From positions 2,501 through 37,301 of the forward strand of contig NZ_CH724151.1 in the NCBI RefSeq assembly GCF_000153185.1: a stretch of 34,801 nucleotides of DNA, written 5' to 3'. The position numbers were made by a program, and so were the translations under genes. The notes beneath the pieces were generated by a model. It searched no databases and was not told the DNA's origin. It was given only the letters and a program-made list of their open reading frames with translations. This document shows, piece by piece, positions 16,888 through 25,800 of this stretch. The number at the start of each line of letters is the position of its first letter. Within the stretch, counting starts at the first letter, position 1. This stretch comes from Reinekea blandensis MED297. Lineage in GTDB: Bacteria; Pseudomonadota; Gammaproteobacteria; Pseudomonadales; Natronospirillaceae.

Positions 16888-17547
16888 TCAACAGCCACAG
16901 TCCAGGGCCGTACGGATAACGTCTTTGAGCTGCGCTGGACTGTCAACCAGAAAATGGGCTCCAGCCTGACGCAGCGCTTCAGCATCGCCATACCCCCAGT
17001 TAACGGCAATCGCGGTCAGATTATTCGCTCTGGCCGCTTCCATATCGAAAACGGTATCGCCAATCATCAACGTATTCGCCGGCTCAAAGCCTTCCTGCTG
17101 GTGAATATGCGCCAGCAACTCCACCTTGTTCCCCAACCGCCCATTTTCTTCTGAGCCATACACCGCGGTGAACCGGCTCTGCAGAGGACCGGCATCGATG
17201 ATTTCTTGGGCCAACGCCTGGTATTTTGCAGTCGCAACAAACTGGTTCATTCCCAGCGACCTGAAATGATCGACAACCTCCACGAGGCCGTCGAAAACAG
17301 GGCTGCTGCACATGGTTTCCCGATAAAAACGACGATACATCGCTTTAGCTTCCGCGACATCTACACGCTTGCCTTCCGGAATAAGCTTCTGCAAGGTGAG
17401 AGAAAGCTCGGGTCCCACTAAAGGTCGTATCTCATCGTCCGACAATGCAGGCTCGCCATACGCCTGTACCGTGCGGTTCAGACAGCTTCCGATGACAGGC
17501 ATTGAGTCGATCAATGTACCGTCGAGATCCCATAACAACGTCACCAT
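16888..17547 (-). CDS. HAD-family hydrolase, phosphoglycolate-phosphatase-like
   Basis: 219 residues. All four HAD motifs are visible: DLDGTLIDS (nucleophile Asp and the acid/base Asp, residues 7-15), VATAK (motif II threonine), the lysine of NKVELL, and MIGDTVFDMEAA (motif IV acids). The cap region resembles the Gph/PpaX type, so a small phosphomonoester is the likely substrate; the exact one cannot be told. It begins two bases after the nadE stop, so it is in the nadE transcript and may have a nucleotide-salvage or damage-control role. The C-terminus ends in an unusual CGC. Confidence 0.9.
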   Translation of the reverse strand: MVTLLWDLDGTLIDSMPVIGSCLNRTVQAYGEPALSDDEIRPLVGPELSLTLQKLIPEGKRVDVAEAKAMYRRFYRETMCSSPVFDGLVEVVDHFRSLGMNQFVATAKYQALAQEIIDAGPLQSRFTAVYGSEENGRLGNKVELLAHIHQQEGFEPANTLMIGDTVFDMEAARANNLTAIAVNWGYGDAEALRQAGAHFLVDSPAQLKDVIRTALDCGC

Positions 17548-17549
17548 GA

Positions 17550-19166
17550 TCAGACCCCCGGCGCCCAGCCATGTGTAATCGGGTAGCGCCGGTCACGACC
17601 AAAACCCCGCTTGGTGACACGAACACCCTCAGGTGCCTGACGGCGCTTATACTCATTCAGATCAATCAACCGGATGACACGTTTGACATCGTCTTCATTG
17701 AAACCGGACTCGATAATGGTTTGCTGACTTTCATCATGCTCGACATAGCGTTCAATGATGGCATCCAGCACTTCATAGGGCGGCAAGCTGTCTTCGTCCA
17801 GCTGATCCGGAGCCAGCTCGGCCGATGGCGGTCGGGTAATGACCCGTTCAGGGATTACCTCTCCGAAGGAGTTGCGCCAGCGAGACAAGCGATACACCCA
17901 GAGTTTCGGCACGTCTTTCAAACAGTTATAGCCCCCACACATATCGCCGTACAAGGTGGCGTATCCGACCGCCATCTCACTCTTATTGCCGGTGGTCAGC
18001 ACCATATTGCCGGTTTTGTTCGACAACGCCATCAAAAACAACCCGCGCATACGCGATTGCATGTTCTGCTCGGTAACATCCGCCGGCCGGTCACCAAACT
18101 GAGGCTGAAGCGTGGTTAACGCGGCTTCAAATGCCTCACCGATGGGCAGCACTTCGTATCGGATACCGAGACGACGAGCTTCGTCTTCTGCATCCTCCAG
18201 AGAAATTTTCGCGGTGTAGTGATAGGGCATCATCACGCCCATCACCCGATCAGGTCCCAGGGCATCCACAGCAATGGCGGCACTTAACGCCGAGTCGATT
18301 CCGCCTGACATACCCAGAACTACGCCGGGGAAGCGGTTTCGATTGACATAGTCGGCCAGCCCCGTCTTGAGCGCTTCATAGAGCGCTGCCTCGACCGACA
18401 TCGGCGGTGTTACCTCGCCTGATTTCACCTGCCAGCCATTTGCTTCCTGCGTCAGCTCAACGTACTGCAATGCCTCCTGAAACTCAGGCAACGAAGCCTG
18501 CACGGTGGCGTCAGCTCCGACAACAAAGGAGCCACCATCAAAAACCAGTTCGTCCTGACCACCTACATGGTTTACGTAGACGGTCGCCATCGGCCATTGA
18601 GACACCACCCGAGTCACCTGTTCGTGACGCTCTGCTGTTCGATTAATGGAGTAAGGGCTGCCGTTAATATTCAGATTGATCTGCGCACCGGCCTCATAGG
18701 CACGACGCGCCGGGCCGTCATACCAGATGTCTTCGCAAATACTCAATCCGATACGTGCACCCATGAAATCAAAGACACAGGTCTGATCCCCCTTCTGAAA
18801 ATACCGCTTTTCATCAAAGACCTGATAGTTTGGCAAATGCTGTTTGCGGTAGTCGGCAATCACCTGCCCTTCGCTGATCACCATGACCTTGTTGTAAAGC
18901 TTGCCGTCTTCACGTTGAGGATAGCCAACGACCATGGCAATTGGTAAGCGCGCATCAAACAAGCGATGCATGGCCTGACTAACACGTTTCGCCAGACTCG
19001 GGCGCAGCAAAAGATCTTCTGGCGGGTACCCGGTCAAGGTCAGTTCCGGAAAGACGATCATATCTGCGCCCTGCGCCATGGCCTCACGGCTCAGGGTGAG
19101 AATTTTATCCACATTGCCGTCAATATCTCCGACTGGAAAACGCTGCTGGGCCAATGCTAACTTCAT
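17550..19166 (-). CDS. nadE: Glutamine-dependent NAD+ synthetase
   Basis: 538 residues, two-domain form. The N-terminal nitrilase-type glutaminase supplies ammonia: Glu in VFPELTLTGYPPED, Lys in YRKQHLPNY and Cys in LSICEDIWYDGP form its triad. The C-terminal synthetase has the ATP-binding loop LGMSGGIDSALSAA and the later segment TTGNKSEMAVGYATLYGDM. It adenylates nicotinate adenine dinucleotide and amidates it to NAD+, the last step of NAD synthesis. The gene is followed by the HAD phosphatase. It diverges from pilS across 133 bases. Confidence 0.97.
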   Translation of the reverse strand: MKLALAQQRFPVGDIDGNVDKILTLSREAMAQGADMIVFPELTLTGYPPEDLLLRPSLAKRVSQAMHRLFDARLPIAMVVGYPQREDGKLYNKVMVISEGQVIADYRKQHLPNYQVFDEKRYFQKGDQTCVFDFMGARIGLSICEDIWYDGPARRAYEAGAQINLNINGSPYSINRTAERHEQVTRVVSQWPMATVYVNHVGGQDELVFDGGSFVVGADATVQASLPEFQEALQYVELTQEANGWQVKSGEVTPPMSVEAALYEALKTGLADYVNRNRFPGVVLGMSGGIDSALSAAIAVDALGPDRVMGVMMPYHYTAKISLEDAEDEARRLGIRYEVLPIGEAFEAALTTLQPQFGDRPADVTEQNMQSRMRGLFLMALSNKTGNMVLTTGNKSEMAVGYATLYGDMCGGYNCLKDVPKLWVYRLSRWRNSFGEVIPERVITRPPSAELAPDQLDEDSLPPYEVLDAIIERYVEHDESQQTIIESGFNEDDVKRVIRLIDLNEYKRRQAPEGVRVTKRGFGRDRRYPITHGWAPGV

Positions 19167-19262
19167 GTTTCAAAACCGAGGTTGTTAAGACTGGCGCTAT
19201 TGTCCGGTTTTCACAGCGCTCCCACAAGCGTCCATCCCTATCTCAGAGCCCTCAGGGGTGGT

Positions 19263-19268
19263 TATAAT
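19263..19268 (+). promoter_or_regulatory. TATAAT -10 box upstream of pilS
   Basis: A perfect TATAAT 31 bases before the pilS ATG. No good -35 is found at 16-18 bases upstream, so this would be a weak or activator-dependent sigma-70 promoter. Confidence 0.4.
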
Positions 19269-19299
19269 GACCTGAGACTTAAAACGGCACCCGAACCCT

Positions 19300-20895
19300 A
19301 TGGCTTTCAAGCTGACATACCCATCCTATCGTGCGCAACAACTGTTGTTCACATTCGGGATTTTCAGACTGATTCTGGCTACCACATTGGTGGTTTTCAC
19401 GTTACTGCCTGATGCCAGCGCCGGAGTACTGCCCGCTTCGAACAGCGAATCGCTACGCTATGCTGCGTTGGCCTACCTTGTTTTGGCTATACTTGGTTTA
19501 TTGGTCACCGTGAATGAGCAGTTATCCAAAACGCCGGTGACCATTCTCCTGACGACCGATCTTTTATTGTTAATGCTGATCATGCGCTACGCTGGCGGTG
19601 TCGATACCGGTGTTGGCAACCTGATGCTCATCAGTGTCGGGATTGGAGGCTTATTACTGCCTTTGCAGCAGAGTTTATTGGTCGCTGCCATTGCCACCTC
19701 GACAGTGGTCTATACCGAAATGCTGCCACTTAAGGGTACAGACAACGACCTGTTTCACGCAGCTCTGCTTGGCATCGGCTTTTTTGTCGAAACCGTTTTA
19801 CTGCAATACGTCGGTCATCGGGTAAAAACCACCGAACAGCTTGCCCGCGCCCAGGCGGATACCATTCTGGATCTGCGCCACCTTAATGAACTCATCGTAC
19901 AGCGCATGCGCACCGGGATCATTGTAATTACCAATGAAGGGGCGGTGCGACTAATGAACGATGCGGCGAGGAACCTGCTGAACATTCGGGAACATCGCCC
20001 TTTCTGGCTGACCAAACCTCTATTTGAACGACTGGAACAATGGCGATCCAACCCTCAGAGTGCGATTGCAAACTTCCAAGCGGACGCCGATCACCCGGTT
20101 GTCAGTATCAATTTTGCCAAACTTCAGGATACTGATGTGAGTGATCTGATCGTATTTCTGGAAGACATCGGTCGCATGAACCAGCAGGCACAGCAATTAA
20201 AGCTGGCCTCACTGGGCCGTCTAACGGCATCCATCGCGCATGAAATCCGGAACCCGCTCGGCGCCATCAGTCATGCGGCTCAACTATTGGAAGAAGCCCC
20301 GACACTCAGTTCCGGTGACCAGCGACTGCTCGATATCATCAACAATCATTCCAGTCGCGTGAATACCATCATAGAAACAATTCTAGAACTGTCTCGACGC
20401 CGACCGAGCCGATTAGAAATCATTCAATTGTCAGAACTGTTTGAACGCTGCATGAGTGAACGTGAACTGCAGACCGCTTCTGGTCAAGAAGCGATCAACG
20501 TCAACCTGACTGTCGACTGGCCGGTAGAAATTGATGTGAACCAGATCAAACAAGTCTTACACAATTTAATAGACAATGGCCTGCGCTATAGCGAACAGAA
20601 AACCGGCAAGCGACTGCTGCAGGTGACCTCCGGAACGCTTGCGGATACCGAACAGATGTATCTCGATATTGAAGATCGGGGAGACGGTGTACCGTCAGAT
20701 CAGGTTAAAAACCTCTTTGAACCCTTTTACACGACGGAAACCGCCGGTACCGGCCTGGGCCTGTATATCGCCAAAGAACTTTGCGAAGCCAATCAAATGC
20801 AACTCAGCTACGTCGATGATCGACCGGGGGCCTGCTTCCGGCTGGTGTTTTCCCACGCTATTACTCAGTCTTTAGCTCAACCACAGGACGTATAA
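19300..20895 (+). CDS. pilS: Type IV pilus sensor histidine kinase PilS
   Basis: 531 residues. Six hydrophobic segments lie in the first 175 residues, as in Pseudomonas PilS. A PAS-like region (about 185-295) and a kinase core follow: His314 in SIAHEIRNPLGAISHAA, N box HNLIDNGLRYS, G1 DRGDGV, F FEPFYTT and G2 GTGLGLYIAKEL. In Pseudomonas PilS senses pilin in the membrane and controls PilR. The pilR gene starts two bases after the stop, so the pair is co-translated. No clear Shine-Dalgarno precedes the ATG. Confidence 0.95.
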   Translation: MAFKLTYPSYRAQQLLFTFGIFRLILATTLVVFTLLPDASAGVLPASNSESLRYAALAYLVLAILGLLVTVNEQLSKTPVTILLTTDLLLLMLIMRYAGGVDTGVGNLMLISVGIGGLLLPLQQSLLVAAIATSTVVYTEMLPLKGTDNDLFHAALLGIGFFVETVLLQYVGHRVKTTEQLARAQADTILDLRHLNELIVQRMRTGIIVITNEGAVRLMNDAARNLLNIREHRPFWLTKPLFERLEQWRSNPQSAIANFQADADHPVVSINFAKLQDTDVSDLIVFLEDIGRMNQQAQQLKLASLGRLTASIAHEIRNPLGAISHAAQLLEEAPTLSSGDQRLLDIINNHSSRVNTIIETILELSRRRPSRLEIIQLSELFERCMSERELQTASGQEAINVNLTVDWPVEIDVNQIKQVLHNLIDNGLRYSEQKTGKRLLQVTSGTLADTEQMYLDIEDRGDGVPSDQVKNLFEPFYTTETAGTGLGLYIAKELCEANQMQLSYVDDRPGACFRLVFSHAITQSLAQPQDV

Positions 20896-20897
20896 TC

Positions 20898-22265
20898 ATG
20901 TCAGCAGAACAACATGTGCTTGTGATCGATGATGAGCCGGATATTCGGGAACTGCTCGAAATAACCCTGATGCGCATGGGCCTGAAAAGCAGTTCAGCCA
21001 GCGATGTGCATTCCGCTTATGCCACCATTCAAAACGATCACTTTGATCTGATTCTCACCGATATGAGGTTACCGGATGGAAATGGTCTGGACATCGTCCG
21101 ATATGTAGCAGAAAGCCACCCCAACACACCCATCGCCGTGATCACCGCGCATGGCAGTATGGACCTCGCCATCGAGTCCCTGAAATCAGGCGCTTTCGAC
21201 TTTGTCTCAAAGCCCATTGATATTCATAAGCTGCGTAACCTGATCAACCAAGCCCTGAAAGTGACTCAATCACAAAAAACTCAGGAACTTGAGCCCTTGG
21301 ACCGTGGCGGGCTGTCCCTTGGTGAATCCGCACCGATGCAGGCGTTGAGTAAAAAAATCCGCAAACTGGCCATCAGTCAGGCGCCGGTTTTCATTCAAGG
21401 GGAGTCCGGCACCGGTAAAGAACTGGCCGCACATCAGATTCATTCACAGGGTCCTCGAAGTGCAGGCCCTTTCGTCCCGGTAAACTGTGGTGCCATTCCT
21501 TCCGAACTCATGGAAAGTGAGTTTTTCGGCCACAAAAAAGGCGCGTTTACTGGTGCGAATGAAGACAAGCAAGGCTTTTTCCAGGCCGCTCAGGGTGGAA
21601 CACTCTTTCTTGACGAGGTCGCCGACCTTCCTCTCGCCATGCAGGTCAAACTGCTTCGTGCCATTCAAGAGAAAAAGGTACGCCCCGTTGGCGCACAGAA
21701 AGAGATCGATGTCGATGTGCGTATTCTTTCTGCGACACACAAAGACCTCAGTGCCATGGTCGAAAACGGCGACTTCCGGCAAGATCTTTTTTACCGGATC
21801 AATGTGATTTCCCTTCACATCCCGCCGCTGAGAGATCGTCACGATGATATCCCACTGCTGTGCGACAACATCCTGAAACGCATCGCTAATAATTATGAAC
21901 TACCGCCAGCCCGCTTGGACAGTCACGCGCAAAAGGCGCTTTCAGTCTATCCTTTTCCCGGTAATGTACGGGAACTGGAAAACATTCTTGAGCGCGCCTT
22001 TGCCATGTGTGAGGACGATGTTATTACCGAATCTGACCTGAACCTTCAAGACGTCAATAGCCAGTCGGTCAAACCGTTACAAGGGATCACGATCGGCAAT
22101 CGCCCTGATGGGGTGTCACTGGAAGACTATCTGATGGACATTGAACGGAATGTGGTGGAGCAGGCGCTGGAAGAAACCCGATGGAACCGTACCGCCGCCG
22201 CTAAGAAACTCGGTATAACGTTCCGGGCATTGCGTTATCGGTTGAAGAAACTTGGTTTGGATTAA
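20898..22265 (+). CDS. pilR: Sigma-54-dependent response regulator PilR
   Basis: 455 residues of the NtrC class. The receiver domain (1-120) has acidic residues DDE (11-13), phospho-acceptor Asp55 in LTDMRLP and Lys in SKPID. The AAA+ domain has Walker A GESGTGKE (168-175), the sigma-54 contact loop GAFTGA (215-220) and Walker B TLFLDE. A Fis-type helix-turn-helix closes the protein ([20 protein letters not shown]). It should activate pilA and possibly other pilus genes through RpoN. pilA itself is not in the window. AGGA precedes the ATG inside the end of pilS. Confidence 0.96.
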   Translation: MSAEQHVLVIDDEPDIRELLEITLMRMGLKSSSASDVHSAYATIQNDHFDLILTDMRLPDGNGLDIVRYVAESHPNTPIAVITAHGSMDLAIESLKSGAFDFVSKPIDIHKLRNLINQALKVTQSQKTQELEPLDRGGLSLGESAPMQALSKKIRKLAISQAPVFIQGESGTGKELAAHQIHSQGPRSAGPFVPVNCGAIPSELMESEFFGHKKGAFTGANEDKQGFFQAAQGGTLFLDEVADLPLAMQVKLLRAIQEKKVRPVGAQKEIDVDVRILSATHKDLSAMVENGDFRQDLFYRINVISLHIPPLRDRHDDIPLLCDNILKRIANNYELPPARLDSHAQKALSVYPFPGNVRELENILERAFAMCEDDVITESDLNLQDVNSQSVKPLQGITIGNRPDGVSLEDYLMDIERNVVEQALEETRWNRTAAAKKLGITFRALRYRLKKLGLD

Positions 22266-22268
22266 ATG

Positions 22269-22298
22269 GTTGGCTTTCTGAAAAGTCAGAAAGCCAAC
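22269..22298. terminator. Hairpin between convergent pilR and pilE
   Basis: GTTGGCTTTCTGA and TCAGAAAGCCAAC form a perfect 13-bp stem around AAAG, four bases after the pilR stop and 17 before the pilE stop. Neither strand has a long T run after it. By position it serves both convergent units as a 3' end. Confidence 0.5.
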
Positions 22299-22315
22299 GA
22301 ACTATAGACCATCTG

Positions 22316-22822
22316 TTACCAACAGGCTCCCGGTGTATTAGTTGCACCGGTTGAGTTAATAGACAGTCGACGACCAAGATTATCAATCGTAAATGCAAGA
22401 CAATCGGTATCCTGTAACTGACGTCCTTTAGCGGTTGCAACTAACTGGAAGCATCTCGCCCCGGTACACCCCAACGAGATAGTCACATCCGTTGTTCCAC
22501 CACTTGCAGTCGGTACTCCTGAGACGGTCACCGATGCAGGCAACGTCGTCGCATCAGTTACAACTGTCAAATCATAAAACCCGTTCTCCGACTCACTGCC
22601 GGTTGGATTCAAATCATTCACAGCAAGAGTGTAACCACCCGTCCGACTGAAGTTCCGTTCCTGAAAGTTCGCAGCGGATGTCAGCATTATCGTAGCATCT
22701 GACCTGTTGGTACGTATCACCTGATTCTGATACGACGGGTATGCGATTGCCGCAATGATACCGACGATTGCAACCACAATCATCAGTTCAATCAAGGTAA
22801 AGCCTCGCGTGTTATTCATCAT
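22316..22822 (-). CDS. pilE: Type IV minor pilin PilE
   Basis: 168-residue class III prepilin. The leader MMNNTRG is followed by FTLIELMIVVAIVGIIAAIA; cleavage and methylation occur at Phe, and Glu5 is present. The globular part has four cysteines, likely two disulfides, the last pair near the C-terminus (DTDCLAF, PGACW). In Pseudomonas PilE is the last gene of the fimU-pilVWXY1Y2E operon and forms part of the priming tip complex. Here it lies directly after pilY1 with a 14-base gap and no pilY2 between. It is probably a minor pilin; being the major subunit is less likely given the context. Confidence 0.9.
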   Translation of the reverse strand: MMNNTRGFTLIELMIVVAIVGIIAAIAYPSYQNQVIRTNRSDATIMLTSAANFQERNFSRTGGYTLAVNDLNPTGSESENGFYDLTVVTDATTLPASVTVSGVPTASGGTTDVTISLGCTGARCFQLVATAKGRQLQDTDCLAFTIDNLGRRLSINSTGATNTPGACW

Positions 22823-22836
22823 GTTTAATTACTACC

Positions 22837-25800
22837 TTAAAAAAGAATTTCTAACTCACGCCAAGACTGGCGGCCGGCTGCATCAACATCTCCGACGGTG
22901 GTACGGTAACACACCATCTCACCCGTACTCGACTGAACAAAGACACAGTTTCCAGATGAATCGCCGGCATATTCCGATGCCTTAGTAGGATCATCAATCA
23001 GCGCAGAAATAATTGTCGAATCATCTATTAGTGTGATGTTATCACTCGTTTCAAAAACAGTAACGCCCGAAAACTCGCCGACACCAAGATCTGCAGACGT
23101 TGAAACTACGTTTTCTGTATCTCCATCATTATCCAGGTCTTCCGCTGTTGATTGACCTAGTGGAGAGTAAGGAATTGCTGTTCCCGTTTTCCAGCTAACG
23201 ACATTCAACATCGAACGACCATTTACGTCACACTGGTCCGCAGACGGTAAGTATTCAGAAAAAATCAGCTGATCCTGATACATCAACGGTTCTCGCAGCG
23301 ACCGGCCACTTGGGTTATCAGTGACTTTCGTCAAGTTCCGATACCACCCCGCCTTGTTAGACATCTGATAAAGCAATGCATCGTAATCAGCCACTTCGGT
23401 TGAGTTAATTTCAACTGTGTTTCCAGTTGTCGTCATGATGGTGCCGGAATCCAGAACTGCAATATCATTGGAATACAACAGGTCCGCTTTTGACACTTCA
23501 CTCCAAGTGAACAAATTTGATGATTTGGGTTCTTTAATGCCATAAACACTTTGCTGCATTTCGGTGTCCCGATCGTCCTGCACATAAAAACGACCCGTAC
23601 CAAAGTGTACCCAACGTTCGCCATCCGAATCTCGAGACGTTATCGGGGCTGCGACAATAGGCTGCCCACTCTCCAGCATTGTCGCTGGTGACAAATCATC
23701 CGAATCGTTAATCGCGATATTGTCCGGCAATCGCCAACGGAAAAGCTTACCTGTCTGGTTATTCACCGGACCACTCACTGAACCGAAGTAGACAGCATCG
23801 GTGGTACCGTTCCCGTCCCAGTCGGACGACTCAAAACCTGCCAGGAAAGAGGTAGATGCATCCTTATCCGAATCCACTGGATCCTCAATCTTTCTCTTAA
23901 CTAAAGCCTTTGATTTTAAATCGAATGTATACAAATGTCCTGACTGTGACGAAGTACTGACGGCGGCATTACCAGGCTCGGCAGGATATGGCCCACTACC
24001 AAACACCAGATACCAATCGTTCTGAGTTGGACTGGAATATTCACCACCAGACCCGTCAGCCTGCACCGCAGAGGGTTGGTAATCGTATATCAGAGTCGGT
24101 TTGCTTAATGTTAATCCAAGGTTCTCATCTGAAATTTCTGCAATCAGCTCCGGAGGACTATCCGGATTGGTAATATCCAGCACGATTATGGAAGACCGCA
24201 TGACCTGCACATCATTGGCATCGCCATCATTGTCATGATCGACCTCAGTGTTCAGTCCGCCTTGGCGCATCGGAACAACCAAGATTGTCCCCCAACCGTT
24301 TACATGATCGGCACTGGGTTCGAAAATTCGAACATCATACGCTTGAGGTTCTCCATCGACGGTATAAATGTGTGCGTAATCCTGCTCCGTTTTCCATTTA
24401 AGGGTCGGCAATGCGGCTCTGGGAACATAAGCCCACATCTCGGCACCCACCGGGTGTGTATTGTCAGCATTCTTACAGTCATTGGCGACAACGATCTTGC
24501 CACCAGTGCCTGAGCCGACAATTTCCTGATCATAAAATCCATTACAGACTGAGTTCCAATAACCACCATTAAACGCGTGGATCATCCCCCCGTTGGAACC
24601 GACGTACACCATACGCCGACGATCTTCGTAATGCTTGCGGAACGCCTCATAGGTATCGTCAGACAACGAACGATCATAGCTACCTGTTGTTTTTTCGACG
24701 ACTAACGGCGTTGAGTGAATAATGTCACCCAGACGCCAGGTTTCCAGACTACCATCGCCATCAACATCAAACTGACGTGTTCTAAGAGTAGCCAGGTCAA
24801 CACCACGGGTATAGCTAATAACCTCAAGTGCTTCAGTTGACTCACTCGCTGTAAAACCGAGATATCCGGATAACTCTGAAATATTGGCAGAGGTAAAACT
24901 ACGCATTGTCTCGCACTGCTCTTCGACAACACTGTCACCATTAGCGTCGCAATCATCTAAGGTACTGGTCATGATATAACGACCTGTATCGGCTTTATCC
25001 GTATAGGTGCGTTGATTCAGAACTTCGGTATCGGAATAGGAAGCAAGCGACTCGGCACCATTCCAGATGGAGTTAATGGCTTCGATGGGGATCGGGACAC
25101 CGTGCGGAATGGCCACTTTAGCTGCATCGCCAGTTGCGCCGAGAAGTACATATCTCTGGAAGAAAGTATCCTGTTTATTCTCGTCGTAGAAGATGTTGAC
25201 AATGAAGTCACCTGCGGTAGGTGCGACATCTTTGCCGTTATAAACGGGCGCATTGTCCAAAACCATATCGCCGTCGGTATCTTCCCGGATCAAACCTGCA
25301 CGATCGACAAACAACGAATGTATTTGCCCGACCCAGCTGACTGATGTTGTACCTTCGCTCAGTTTCGGATAGTACAAAGCCTGATAAATAGAGCCGTTAC
25401 CCGATGCTCGGTTAGCCACGACGGCCGCGTTTGAACCGGAACTCACCCGTTCAACAATCGAATTAAATACCTGGCTTAACTGTTGCTCCAGCGTTGCAGG
25501 GTTTCTTACTTTGTAATAGTTATCCGGAATGCCATCACTACCGAAACCACCGGTTTCGTTGATGACGCTGTCCCACTCTTGAACCAAGTCTGGCTTACCG
25601 TTGGCATTAGCATCAACAAAGCCGCCATATTTCGCCGCTAAAAACAGGGGTTTTTTCAGTGACTCGGCAACCGTACCTGCTGTATCGACTTCATAGGTTT
25701 TTGTTACCAGAGCTGGAGGTGAACCACTGGTTATCCAATCATAGTCATCATCGACAACATCCCCCTGGCCTGTTTTGAGACTCCAGCTCTGTTGTACACC

